A stretch of 64,000 nt of DNA from NCBI GenBank assembly GCA_932294295.1, contig OW028580.1, forward strand, positions 25,282,975 to 25,346,974. The letters run 5' to 3'. The DNA comes from Alitta virens (lineage: Eukaryota; Annelida; Polychaeta; Phyllodocida; Nereididae). Positions 35,535-48,200 of this stretch are shown here, one piece after another. The notes below the pieces were generated by a model. The model ran no database searches. It worked only from the letters and a program-made list of their open reading frames with translations, and was not told the origin of the DNA. A program made the position numbers and the translations under genes. Within the stretch, counting starts at the first letter, position 1. The number at the start of each line of letters is the position of its first letter.

Positions 35535-37322
35535 TTCAGGCCACTCTGGTTTTGAGTGATAAAATAGAGCTGTGCAGAGAAAAGATAGCTTGCTGTGGCA
35601 CGATGGGCTAAGAAGATAGTCATTCTGACTAACAAAATGGAGTGACTAAGCTTATCAAGTTGTTAAATGAAACTGACTAGCAGTTGTTAGTCAATTCGGC
35701 TACAGAGAGTCAGTCATTCTAAATATATCAAAATTACTAAAGCTTTTCAAAAACTGGTGGAAAGAAGTCTGAAAGGTCTACTGAAAATGCCTGAACAGTT
35801 TTGACCAACCTACACAGAAATCTAAACGTAGTCAAAAATTCGAAAGTCTGAAGCTAGTGAAAACGTCTAAAATGTCTAAAAATAAATAAGCTGCTTGACT
35901 AACCTTCCATTTTTCAGTGTATTAGGACTTGATTGCACCTAGGAATATTCCTAGATTGCACCATGAAATACTGGCACCACTGTAATTACTATCTTGCTGT
36001 GTTGATGCAGCAGTGATGCTGCTGGTACCACAAGAATGACAGACGAAGAGCCTCTATTATCTTATCTGATAACAGCTGATTGGAATCGTGTTATTATCTC
36101 TATCAGATAATGAATATCTTGGCCTAATTAACAGTTAATGGCTTTCTGAGGCACCAATGTTGCTTCCACATTAATGGATTAAGTTTTGCATAATAATGGT
36201 TATTTCATACCGAAACTTTCAATGTTGCTCACATTGCCCTAAAGGCATGGCCTTGACTTCAGAAGAGTGGCTGCTCTCTTGTCTTCAATTTTAACTCCAT
36301 TTACTCTTGACTTTTGTCAATGCCCCTAAAAGTAAATGATCAACCAAGTTGCCCAGCATGTTATTTGCACTTTTAAAGATATTTTTTGTTCAGACAAATA
36401 ATTTCTTTATCGAACACATTTTATTTTATTTTATTTTTGGTGCTTGGACAAAGCATTTCTTTGTCTACAAGAAAAATCTTTGTTCGGACAAAACATTTTA
36501 CTTTTTTCTTACCATGTCCCTTTAAAAACGTCGTAGCGTCCAGTCGGAAGCTTTCTAAACTTACATAGGTCTGAGATAGTTCTTAGTACATGATCTTCTT
36601 TTATTTTAAGTTTTGACCAGATGCCAAATTAAAATTGGACTAATTTACATGTACCAGTAATGATGTTATAATGAGTCAAGTGCTATCTGTGACAAATGTT
36701 CATGTTCATGTTAATTTTATCAAGAACTATGCAATATATTTGGCCCATGGAACAAAAGTTGGCTGAAGAGTGAAGATTTACTTTCATTCTAACAGAAAAA
36801 CAGTTCATAATCTAATTGTTGCATATTTTATCTCGAAAATGAGGAGACAGTTTGGTCTTAATTTTCTTTTCTCTCTGCATCATGCCTAGTTATGCACTTT
36901 CATTAAAAAAAATATGGCTTTGGCAAGGATGAGTTATAGTCCTTCTACTATTTAGTTTTTCACCATTCTATGCCATTCTCAAGGCTCTGCTTCGTTAAGA
37001 ACCCGAGCTGAGTTTTGCTAATGTAGTTCATTAAACTTCGCTGTTTTGCAAAGTAGTTTCTGAGAACCTAACAGTCTGCTTCTAGACTGAGACTAAAGTG
37101 TTGTCTCTTTCCTATTTTGGGAAATGGGGGACTAAACGGCAATTTTTGTTTGTTAGAAACATGAATTGTAACAACAAAACGACGTTCAACGTTAGAAAGT
37201 ATTGAAACATTCCAATAATTTGGACCACCTCAATACTTAAACAGTTACATTGGCTTTCCAAAAAATTCACTACATAGACTACCTCAATATCAGATCCCCT
37301 GCTATACAGCACTGTAAAACTT
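35535..37322. other. Intergenic stretch without recognised features
   Basis: AT-rich sequence with scattered GACTAAC/TTAGTCA motifs near 35620-35720. No gene is seen. Confidence 0.45.
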
Positions 37323-37464
37323 CGCAAGTGCATCCTAGCAGCAGTATTTTTGGTGCATTTTAATGCATATTTGACATCTCATGATTCAATTCATTTCTTT
37401 TATTTCCCTAAGATAATTATATTTATTGAATAGGGTAATTATGATCTTCAATGTCTGAACATTA
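37323..37464 (+). repeat. R1 interspersed repeat, partial copy
   Basis: Covers the middle of R1 (GTGCATCCTAGCAGCAGTAT to CTTCAATGTCTGAAC) and lacks both ends. It lies about 120 bp upstream of the fuller copy at 37581 in the same orientation. Confidence 0.8.
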
Positions 37465-37580
37465 GCATCACACTTGGTGCACAGTTTACTGGTCTTAATG
37501 GAGAGGTAAAATGGTGAGAATAACTGAGGCCCAATTAATATACTGAGTGACGATGTGATCGTGCAATAGTGGACTTTCGC

Positions 37581-37884
37581 AGAAGTTTCTAGATATTTCC
37601 ACCAGGTGGCTACGACAGAATACTGCAATTCTATTGGCTGAAACAAATTCCGCTCCTGACTGTGAATGGCTGAAGCAAAGTGCATCCTAGCAGCAGTTTT
37701 TTTTTTAGTGCATTTTAATGTATATTTGACATCTTATCATTCAATTGGTTTCCCCTTTTCCCCTGAAAAAATATTTATTGAATAGGGTAATTATAATCTT
37801 CAATGTCTGAACAGCAAAATGAGTAATAAGAGGAGAAGAACAGACTTGCTGAATTCAAGGCTGCTCAGTGAAACGACTCTATTG
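37581..37884 (+). repeat. R1 interspersed repeat, full-length-like copy
   Basis: AGAAGTTTCTAGATATTTCC through GCTGCTCAGTGAAACGACTC. The GC-box-like element is altered here (ATTCCGCTCCTGAC). Confidence 0.9.
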
Positions 37885-38282
37885 AAAGACTGTGTCTTAC
37901 TTATCAGGTTCTACTGTATACAATTGCTAAAATATTAAATCAAACCTGCCAGGATACTCAGCTCAAAACTGCATTCACCCGGCCCACAGGTAGGAGGAAC
38001 CACTGCACAGCTGTTCACAGGTCTTCCCTGTGACTTATGATAATGTCCAATGCACTGTGCAAAGAGGAAAAAACAGCCGGATGGAAATAAGTGAATATAT
38101 TTGTAGTCAGCATAGGATACTATCTTGTTTGTCCTTCAAGCAAGACAAAAAGACAAAAAAAGTGTTTTGCAAAAATGCTATAGTTGACCTACAGCAATTG
38201 CTAAGGGCAAATATCTCTATTCATATCTAAGCTTCTTATCTTATCTTTACAGATGAAATTATTTAATGGGTTATCACATGTA

Positions 38283-38475
38283 TTTTGTCTTCTTTCATCT
38301 TGTCAACTTCCATCTTATTTCATCTTGTCAACTTTCATCTTATTTCATCTTGTCAACTTTCATCTTATTTCATCTTGTCAACTTTCATCTGGTTTCATCT
38401 TGTCAACATTCATCTTATTTCATCTTGACAACTTTCATCTTATTTCATCTTGACAACTTTCATCTTATTTCATCT
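38283..38475 (+). repeat. 25-bp minisatellite
   Basis: About seven units built on CAACTTTCATCTTATTTCAT then CTTGT. Two late units have CTTGA instead of CTTGT. The units are directly adjacent with no spacers. Confidence 0.95.
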
Positions 38476-38689
38476 CTTTTCTGCCGATGTCTATCACTTA
38501 ACTACTGGCACCTGACATCTGAGAACTGTCTGCTAAGTTTTGTATATGTACTTTTTGCCCACGTGGTTTAGGGTGTTTGAATTTAGTAATGATTCTTTGA
38601 TTTTATGTATTTCTTTTTTCTTCCCTTTTTTTAATTTTTATTTTATTTTATTCAAATGCCTCCCAATGCGCTGATTGGGTTACTCTTTA

Positions 38690-39180
38690 AAATATCGTCA
38701 AATAATGATAATCCTAACTTATCTTATCTTCTCTCTATCTTTCCCAACCACACACGGACATTTATTGACATATCCTTCTCATATATCTCTCTCTAGTTCT
38801 TCCAACTCATCGGAGTCTCATCCTATCTTGTCTCATCTTCATCTATCAGATAAATTCATCCATTTCAAAATGTATCCATTTTCTCATCTTATCTTCTACA
38901 TTATCACATCTCATTTAATCTTACCATCTCTTCCCATACATCATCTCATCTCATCTGATTCCACATCATTTTATCCTGTTTATCTTGTCTCCTCTTACAT
39001 TTTACATCATCATCCCATCTCACCTCATCTCATCCCATCTGAATGGCATAATACAGCACCTCATCCCATTTCATATTATCTGGGCTCTTATTTTATGCAT
39101 CATCTAATCTACTACCTTGCCCTAATCTCATCTTATCTTTAAGTTATACTTTATCTCATCTTATCTTGTCTCAGATCAAC
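38690..39180 (+). repeat. TCATC-rich polypyrimidine region
   Basis: Degenerate TCATC/TTATCT pentamers over about 490 bp. They create a 155-codon open frame rich in Ser, His, Leu and Ile. It is strand-asymmetric simple sequence and is not thought to be coding. Confidence 0.8.
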
Positions 39181-39551
39181 TATCGCCCCTATTTATGTAA
39201 AAAAAAATTCTCTGTATCATTTTATCTTATTATATCTTGTAGTAGCAGTTTTATTGCCTTGCAGGTACAATTGCAATCATACTATCATATAAAAATAATA
39301 TTTGCAACATTATATAAAATAAAATATAAACCTTACATTAATATATGTGTTGAAAACGTAAATGATAGTCTTGCAGTATTTTGATATTTTACTTAAATCT
39401 ACACAGTCAAATCCGCAAGATTCTCGCATTCTGGGATCTGGCACTGTTGATGTATGACCATGATCAGCCATAATAACAAAAACTGTATAGAATGCATGTA
39501 ACCTTGAATATAGACAGGATCACACGAACACCAGTCTGGATGGACCCACAT

Positions 39552-39668
39552 CCAGATAGCATTCCAAATCTTTTCATCATCGACGCGATGTCGGCGATGT
39601 TAATACAATGTTGTAACGACAGTGGCCTACATGGAAACGATGCTGGGTCGATTTGGAATGCTATCTGG
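39552..39668. mobile_element. 117-bp palindromic MITE, copy 2
   Basis: The perfect terminal inverted repeats CCAGATAGCATTCCAAATC and GATTTGGAATGCTATCTGG border a short body with GGAAACGATGCTGGG. It is the best preserved of four copies. It cannot code and presumably moved through a transposase encoded elsewhere. Confidence 0.9.
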
Positions 39669-41737
39669 GATAGGCACATGCGGTTTACTGGAGCAATCCG
39701 AGCCCATCTTCATCATCTCATTTTATTCCATCTCAACTTATCTCTACCCATCATAACTTATCTCTACTTCAAACTTGTTTTAAAAAAATTTCTTACTTGA
39801 TGTAGTAATCACGTAATGATATGTTCTTGTCTTTCAGCCCTTGAAACTACTTTCAAGGTCAGGCCTCATAATTATTTTCGAAACTTACTAAGCTGTGATT
39901 TAGCTGTTTGAGTGTCATAAAACTGAAGGTTGCGCAAAAATTCTTAATAACCATTCTAATTATTATGCCATAATTTGTAGGATCCTTCTGTTACACTGAA
40001 AATCTTTTTGATTCTGAGACATCTTTGTCAGCTTAATCTGACGACTTAGGCCTTTATCAGGCAATGGAAATTTGTCATTATAACCATTGAGCCACAAGTT
40101 AATACTGACAAATTAGTCAGAGAAATCTAACTTACTCAATGGAATAGTTTTTGACTTGGCAATTTAGTCATAATTACTAACTCGCAAGTGCTGGGATATT
40201 GGACTCCCCCAGTCAGCAACCTCACTCAACACGTGCAATTGGAACCGCCTACTCCAGCCACCTTCGATGACTGTATTCCGCTCCATATAGTGTGACAACC
40301 ATTCCAAAGTCTCTTGAGTTACAAATTACTACATCACTAATTAGTTAAACAAAGCTTACTAACTCTCAGAAATAGATTGCAAATTATACAGGGGCATAGG
40401 ACTAGACATAGGACTCATTGACTAGATAGATTGTAACCCCTGGGGTAAAGTAGAGGCTGGTCGAGATTTAAATACACCACCCCTCTAGAAATATATGCAA
40501 CTTGAGTGGTGTTAGATTTTTGGAGAGTGGTGTATATATCTGGAACCATACACATGCAGTTTCCATGCTTCATCAATAAATCGAGTAGACAATTATTACA
40601 TTTATTCAATTAGTCATTTATAGTCAATCAGTCATCAATACAGTACGTACATACCAAGCCTCGGCTTTGTGTGTGTTCCCTTAACAAAACCATGTATATT
40701 TTTTACACTAAAGCTGGATTTTTTTTGTAGTTCATTTTGATTGTATGGTTGTATGATTTTTACAAAAGCTTTGCTATAAAATAAATTCAATTCAACATCC
40801 ATCAAAATAAAAATCAAGACAAAACTCAGCAACGTCCAGAATTCAAACCAGGACTGTCAGACGAACTGTATCTTTCTTTAACTACTGGCACCATGGCATG
40901 ATGCCAGTAGCTAACTGGTACATTATCAATGGAGTCATTTAGCTTCTTGGTCAAGTTGTCTGTGATTTGTTGGATAATTTATAATCATAAACACCTACAG
41001 TTTGTAAAATCAGGACCCATGGTCAAATGAGCAACAACAGGACAGCTGAAATGCTGTGGGCTGCATGATATAAATAATACATTTTACAAGGTTTACAAAC
41101 TTTACACATAGTGAGAAATTTGGTCAACATGAAAATATTCCAGTTTATCAGCATTAACAACATATCAAAGTCGCGTTTATATAATCAGTCCCAAATGCTA
41201 TCATACTATAATTAGCCTTGTCACACCTGAAAACAATACATTACTTCCAAATCAACTAACAAAAACCAACAACCAAACGATTAAAATGTTCTTTGCACCT
41301 GTAGTTACCATTAAAAATCTACAACAAGACAGTATTCCAACTTGATCCGACAACATTTTTAGTCACCAAGATCCTGAAATTAAGGAAATCATATCATCAC
41401 TATGTCCGGATTTTTATTGGAAATTATTCCAATTTCATTTCAATTTGGAGCGTGGTTCAAATGTCCTCCTACAAATTGTGGTCCTCTTACACTGGGAAAA
41501 TTGTGCCTCCCACTCTTAAAAAATCATCCAAGCCACAAATGATATTTTGCGTCCTGTTTGCATGCTGCGTGTGTGTGACTTGCAAAATTGGAAACATTAC
41601 TTTGAGATGATTATAGATACTATTTCGATCATTATGTGATAAAGCTTCGATCATTATGTGATAAAATTTCTTCTAAAAACAATCGGTTTTTGTTTCCCAT
41701 TTATCTTTTTTTCTTTTTACTCACTCGTTTTTATTTG
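39669..41737. other. Intergenic stretch without recognised features
   Basis: AT-rich sequence with no gene seen. Short open frames at 40415-40609 and 40635-40832 (minus) have no recognisable similarity. Confidence 0.5.
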
Positions 41738-42462
41738 TAGCTTTATCTCATTGATCTCTGACTATAGAGCTAGTAATCTGAGAAAAATTAATGGCTTTTA
41801 TAATGCCAGTGAAACTGATCAGTTCACTTGTGACACACCTAGGGGACAAAGTGTTGTTGATTACCTATTTATTATGTAGTGAAAAAATGTTCAGCAATTT
41901 GCAAAAGTTTGATATAGGTTGTAAACTTACAGAATCAGATCATACACCCTTGCACTTTTGGAATGAAGTGACCTCATATACAATAATTAATAATCATAAT
42001 CCTTCATGCAGAAAGCCAGAAAATGTAGCATTTAAATATGTCTTTGATAAGAATAAGCTTAATGAGTATCTCTCAAAGTATGACGATGAGAAAGCTCACT
42101 GTACACACTACAAACTATGTTGTGATATCACAGATAATACAGACAGTGATGTAATAATAGATACTGTATACAAACATGTTACAGATAGCATGCAGCAAAC
42201 ATTCCCAAAAAAGAGATCTAGATCCTCCAAAAATACATTTCCTACAAATAAGTGGTTCGATGATGAATGTAAAGACTTGCGTAAATTGATAAATGGATTC
42301 TCAAAACATCATTTCCATCCCTTATAAAAATATATTATGCAAACAATATAAGCAGTTAAATACAACGAAAAAAAAAGGCAGTTCCCGCAGCTGAATAGAG
42401 AGAATATGAAAACCAAGCTGACTGCTGGAAACACTGGAATAAACTGAAAAGACTAGAAAATA
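41738..42462 (+). pseudogene. Decayed non-LTR retrotransposon endonuclease fragment
   Basis: Two overlapping frames carry parts of one endonuclease/exonuclease/phosphatase-like domain. The first frame (to 41879) shows TPRGQSVVDYL, resembling the conserved block before the last catalytic motif. The second frame, from about 41860, shows LTESDHTPLHFW, which holds the SDH motif of LINE endonucleases. A linker-like stretch and EYENQADCWKHWNKLKRLE follow near 42395. A frameshift, stops and an apparent internal deletion make it non-functional. No reverse transcriptase domain is attached: sequence of the neighbouring foldback repeat begins at about 42463. Confidence 0.6.
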
Positions 42463-44516
42463 GCTATAGAATATCTCGCTTAATATTTGCTGGACGGATG
42501 CCTTTCTCTTTGGCATTTTCAAAGTGTACAGTCAAATAGTTTTGACCATCATATATACAATGTTTGGATGAGCTTTATTGCAATTCATTTCTACTCATTC
42601 TGCCAACTAGCTTATGGGAAGGACTTTTCCTTGGGTTTTGTAAAAGTCAATTAACCTATATATGTAATAGCAATCTGCCGTGACCGTTATGTCAATTGCT
42701 ATTAGCATTTTGAATGATACAAAGAATGGGGTAAATCATCCTTTTTCATCATTGATCACAAGCATTAATTGAAATTCTGAATTTCAACTGATTCCTGTTT
42801 ATTATGCATATTAAAGAGGGAAATTGTCTATAATTTGTTTTGATCATGGATGGAACATGCAATATCAATTTTAATTCCAGTTGGATTATTTTCAGAAACA
42901 ACAACAAGAACGAAATATTAAAAATTTATATAAAATGAAATAAATATCGAAATGATTACTCTAACTAGAGTATATCTATCTATAGATAGTTTCTATCATT
43001 GTTTTATTTTCATTTTTTATTGATTACGATTCAATGAATTATTGATAGTAACGTATTATTAGGTGAAGATCTTATAACTATCTGTCTATCTACATATCTA
43101 CATATCTATACTCTATGAGGTATGATTAACTTTATTAACAAGAATATTCTTGTTTTTGCCTAGTATACTCCAGTAATTTTCCTCACCTTATCTATTATAT
43201 AAATTTTATTTGACGAAAATCAGACTATATACAATTCATTATGACCTTTATACTAAATGACAATTGACACTCAGATATGTGTGATGTTCAAAGTGGCTTC
43301 TTTTTAATTGTGAATTGAATAGGACATGACATTAAACCTGTAATCCAGGTTAATTGCAATTGACTAATGACAATTAACCTTTGTGAAGGACTTCTTAACA
43401 TTCGGCTAATTGAATTGAATTACTTATGTTATGATAGCTCATGTCTCACAATGTTATCATTGTTTTATTTTCATTTTTTATTGATTTTTTTTATACTTTA
43501 AAAGGCTGCTGCTCCCCTGATATTAGTCCAATTTTCGTCAAATAAAGACTGAATTGTTCAGGGAAATGTGTAGAATTTATATAATAGTTAAACGCCCCCA
43601 ACATTAATCGCTGTTCTTTAATGTAGACAGTTAGTTACATAGATATGTAGATAGATATGTAGATAGATAGTTTAGAGAGACAGATAGATTTATATGCTTA
43701 TTATTTAATATAGAATATCTCGCTTAATATTTGGTCTATTTTCGATCCGAAAGCACGTATGGAATCAGTATGAACTATACTACAATCCAGTATTTATTTG
43801 ACGAAAATCGGACTAATATTAAATTAAGGGAGCAGCCTTTGATACAGTCCGGGCGCGGTCGTGTGCGGGAGCACCACTGTTTGCCTAGCTGCCTTCTCAG
43901 ACAAATAACTCGCTTAATATTTGGTCTATTTTCGATCCGAAAACATGTATGGAATCAGTACTAATATTAGGGGAGCAGCAGCCTTTTAACGTATATACAA
44001 CCCTTCTCCCTGCCTACGCTGACGCTGGTAGCAGTCGGCGGGTTACTCCTACAACTCGGCGGGTTACTCCTGGAAGCCGTTGAGTTACTCCTACTACCCG
44101 TCGGCTTACTCCTAGTAAACCGCCGGGTTTACTACCGGTAAAATTAGGGACGGATAACTCGCCGGCTTCTTGCCGGCTTCCACTGGTGACCTGCCGGCTT
44201 CCACGGGTGACCTGCCGGCTTTCACGGGTGACCCGCCAGCTTCCACGGGTGACCCGCCGGCTTCCACGGGTAATCCGCTGGCTTTTTGGAATTTTTGGAC
44301 ACCCGGGAGTTTGCCACTGGTGAGCCATGCAAGCGTGGCTCTCCCGGCTACCGGGCCCGAGTTTCCCGGCTTGGCCACGGGTCCCAGGAGTCACCTGGTG
44401 GGTATCGCCGGGTATCCACGGGTAGCCGTCGGGTTGGAGCCGGGAAGCGCGTTACGTCACCGTTATGTAATACTACGGGTTCACTATGGCAAAACTGGCT
44501 AAGTGTGAAAGGGGCT
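42463..44516 (+). mobile_element. Foldback-like element, left-truncated copy
   Basis: From left to right it holds central-region sequence (about 42538-43215) that is directly repeated at 46055-46745. Next come a partial inverted monomer (43490-43555) and two plus-oriented monomers (43712-43840 and 43908-43990). Then there is a GC-rich 21-bp minisatellite (about 44035-44285) and the terminal repeat ending AAGTGTGAAAGGGGCT at 44516, directly followed by TTA. The left arm of this copy is lost. The open frames in the minisatellite follow its periodicity and are not genes. Confidence 0.75.
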
Positions 44517-44838
44517 TTAGAGTATCAACTTGTTGGGTTGGGATTTACTCCATGTACCTTCATATTTGCAACTATATGTACACTTAAGTCTTAAATATTC
44601 ACCTAATTTGTTTTTGGCATGTGCTGCTGTTTGTCATCCAAACCAGGCTGAACAAAAAAAATTTTTTGGAGAAATTAATAATGTCATTTGGATTTTTTAG
44701 CAATATATTCACTATTTGATCATCAATATAATCTGGGTGTTCTAATATAAATTACATGTGGCTTTTCCAATTAATTTTAATCCAAATTAATTCACATATC
44801 AATTTAATACCATTTCAAATATGCTAGGATTAAAACAT

Positions 44839-44839
<1 letters not shown>

Positions 44840-44882
<43 letters not shown>
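44840..44882. repeat. (AT)n microsatellite
   Basis: Perfect AT dinucleotides over about 43 bp. Confidence 0.95.
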
Positions 44883-44884
<2 letters not shown>

Positions 44885-45292
44885 TCTTTATTCATACTCT
44901 TGGTATACTGATACAATAAATAGTTTATACTATAATAATGAAAAATACAAAGATTAATATATAGGTAATCTGATTTTCATTATTTATCAATTAATGCTGG
45001 TTTGTTCCCCTTTAAAAAAATACAGCAGTCCTTCAAAATGATAACGTTTCAGGTCTCTACAAAAATGACATGCCTGCAAATTGTATGAACAAAAGTGTCC
45101 ATTATATGAAACAGTTGTCAACTGCAATTTTTGGTCAGGTGTAAAAAAAACCCCAGTATTGTCAAGAGGTTATCAAGAAGAATTGAAAAGGTTAGTGTAT
45201 CGACATCAGTCATTAAGTGGGATGACTAGCCAAATGAATTTTGATATTTGGGGAATGTATACATTTTCTTAAAGTACTATTTTGGGATATTA

Positions 45293-48200
45293 AGCCACTG
45301 TCACACGGGCCGGTTTTGCCGTAGTGAACCCGTAGTATTACGTAATAGTTATGTAACAGCTCTTTCCGCCGGTTTGGCGACCGGTTCTGGCAGCAAAAAG
45401 GGGCGGGGCAGCACCCGCCGGGTTACCCGCCGGGTGCTACGGGTAACCCGCCGGAATACCCGCCGGCTTCCACGGGTGCCTCGGCGGGTTCTACGGGTGC
45501 CTCGGAGGGTTCTACGGGTTACTCGGCGGGTTCTACGGGTTACTCGGCGGGTTCTACGGGTTACTCGGCGGGTTCTACGGGTTACTCGGCGGGTTCTACG
45601 GGTTACTCGCCGAGTTGTAGGAGTAAGCCGGCGAGTAGTAGGAGTAGCTCGCAGCTTCCAGGAGTATACTTTAAAAGGCTGCTGCTCCCCTAATATTAGT
45701 CCGATTTTCGTTAAATAAGAACTAAAATTGTAGTATAGTTTATACTGATTCTATATCTGTTTTCGGATCGAAAATATACCAAATATTAAGCGAGTTATTC
45801 GTCTGAGAAGGTAGCTAGGTTTGCGTGGTGGTGCTCTCGCAGACGTCCGCGCCGGGACTGTATCAATGCTGAGCGCTTCTTTAAAAGGCTGCTGCTCCCC
45901 TAATAGTCCGATTTTCGTCAAATAAAGACTGGATTGTAGTATAATTCATATTGACTCCATAGGTGTTTTCGGATTGAAAATAGACCAAATATTAAGCAAG
46001 ATATTCGTCTGAGAAGGCTGCAAGGTGCTCTGTGTATGTTCATGACTTGAATGGTGTGGTCAATATTTTTTACCATTATATATACATTGTCTGGATGAGC
46101 TTTATTGCAATTAATTTCTACTCATTCTGCCAACTGGCCAATGGGAAGGACTTTTCCTTTGGTTTTGTAAAGTCAATTAACCTATATATGTAATAGCAAT
46201 CTGCCTTGACCGTTATGTCAATTGCTATTAGCATTTTGAATAATACAAAGAATGGGGTAAGTCATGCTTTTTCATCATTGATCACAAGCATGAATTGAAG
46301 TTCTGAATTTCAACTGATTCCTGTTTAATATGCATATTAAAGAGGGAGATTTTTTTGATCATGGATGGAACATGCAATATCAATATTAATTTCAGTTGGA
46401 TTATTTTCAGAAACAACAACGAAATATTGATAATTTATATAAACTAGAGTATATCTATCTATAGATAGTTGTTATAGCTCCATAGACATCTTTATCAAGT
46501 CGGAATTTTATTGGCAACAAGCAAACAAACATTGTTTTATTTTCGTTTTTTATTGATTACGAATTAATGAATTATTGATAGTAACATATTATTAGGTGAA
46601 GATCTTATAACTATCTGTCTATCTACGTATCTATATTCTATGAGGTATTACTAACTTTATTAACAAGAATATTCTTGTTTGTGCCTAGTATACTCCATTA
46701 ATTTTCCCCACCTTAACTATTATATAAATTCTACACATTTCCCTGAATAATTCAGTCTTTATTTGACGAAAATCGAATATGTGATAGACAGATAGTTTAG
46801 AGAGACAGATAGATTTATATGCTTATTATATAATATAGAATATCTAGCTTAATATTTGGTCCATATAAGTACATAAAAAATAGCAAATAAAATCACAGAT
46901 CAAATCACAAATACTAATTACAATATCAATATTAGATTTAAATTTTACAAAAAGATAAGAATGTTCACATGTATAAAAAAAATACCAATATACAAATATA
47001 ATCATTGCCTGGTAATTACAATACAATATATTGTTTTTAATTAATGAAAGCAATTACATCTATTTGTAATTGTGAATGACAATCAAGACAATGTCATATT
47101 ACTGTGTCATCTTTGAACAAACTATGAAATGACAGGTCAAAGAACCCCAATTTAGGCAATTAGGCAATTGACACATGTATTGAGCATTTGCTGTATTCTC
47201 TACACCCATTCTTTATATCATTCAAAATGCTAATAGCAATTACTGTGTCATCTTTGAACAATCCATGAAATGACAGGTCAAATAACCCCAATTTAGGCAA
47301 TTGACACATGTATTGAGCATTTGCTGTATTCTTTGTATCATTCAACAATTGACATAACGGTCATGGCAGTTGGCAGACTGAGTAGAAATGAATTGCAATA
47401 AAGCCCATCCAAACAATGTATATATATCATGGTCAAAAATATTGACCACACCATTCAAGTCATGACCATACACAAGGCAACCTGGCCGCCGCCAGAGAAC
47501 TGCATTCTCAGATGAATATCTCGCTTAATATTTGGTCTATTTTCAATCCGAAAACATGATGGAATCAGTATGAACTATGCTACAATACAGTTTTAATTTG
47601 ACGAAAATCGGACTAATATTAGGGGAGCAGCAGCCTTTTATAGAAGGGATCAGCCCTTCCTGCATTGATACAGTCAGGGCGCGGACGTCTGCGAGAGCAC
47701 CACTGTTTGCCTCCGCCAACCTAGCTACATTCTCAGACGAATATCTCGCTTAATATTTGGTCTATTTTCAATCCGAAAACACATATGGAATCAGTATGAT
47801 TTATACTACAATTCAGTCCTGATTTGACGTAAATCGGATTAATATAAATGGAGCAGCAGCCGCCGCAAGACAACTGCCTTCTCAGACAAATATCTCGCCT
47901 AATATTCGGGTTTTTTTAAATCCGAAAATACGTATGGAATCAGTATGAGCTATACTGCCATTCAGTCTTTATTTGAGGAAAATCGGACTAATATTAGAGG
48001 AGCAGCAGCCTTTTTAAAGTATATACCTCCCTGCCTACGCTGACGCTGGTAGCAAAAAGCCGGCGGGTTACACGTGAAAGCCGGCGGGTTACACGTGAAA
48101 GCCGGCGGGTTACACGTGAAAGCCGGCGGGTTACCCGTAGAACCCCTCAACAAGCCGCCGGGGTGAAATTAGGGACGAATAATTCGCCGGGTTCTACGGG

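Noticed and set aside
38283..38475. Regular 25-bp repeats considered as a CRISPR-like array
   Set aside because: Units are directly adjacent with no unique spacers, and the window is eukaryotic. It is a minisatellite, as are 4580-4791 and 56604-56940.
44014..44502. Repetitive open frames on both strands (PASTGD or RRVTRGS types)
   Set aside because: They follow the 21-bp minisatellite inside the foldback element. All frames are open because the period is a multiple of three.
45248..45718. 156-codon Arg/Val-rich open frame
   Set aside because: Same minisatellite in the left arm of the foldback element. It ends in the satellite monomer.
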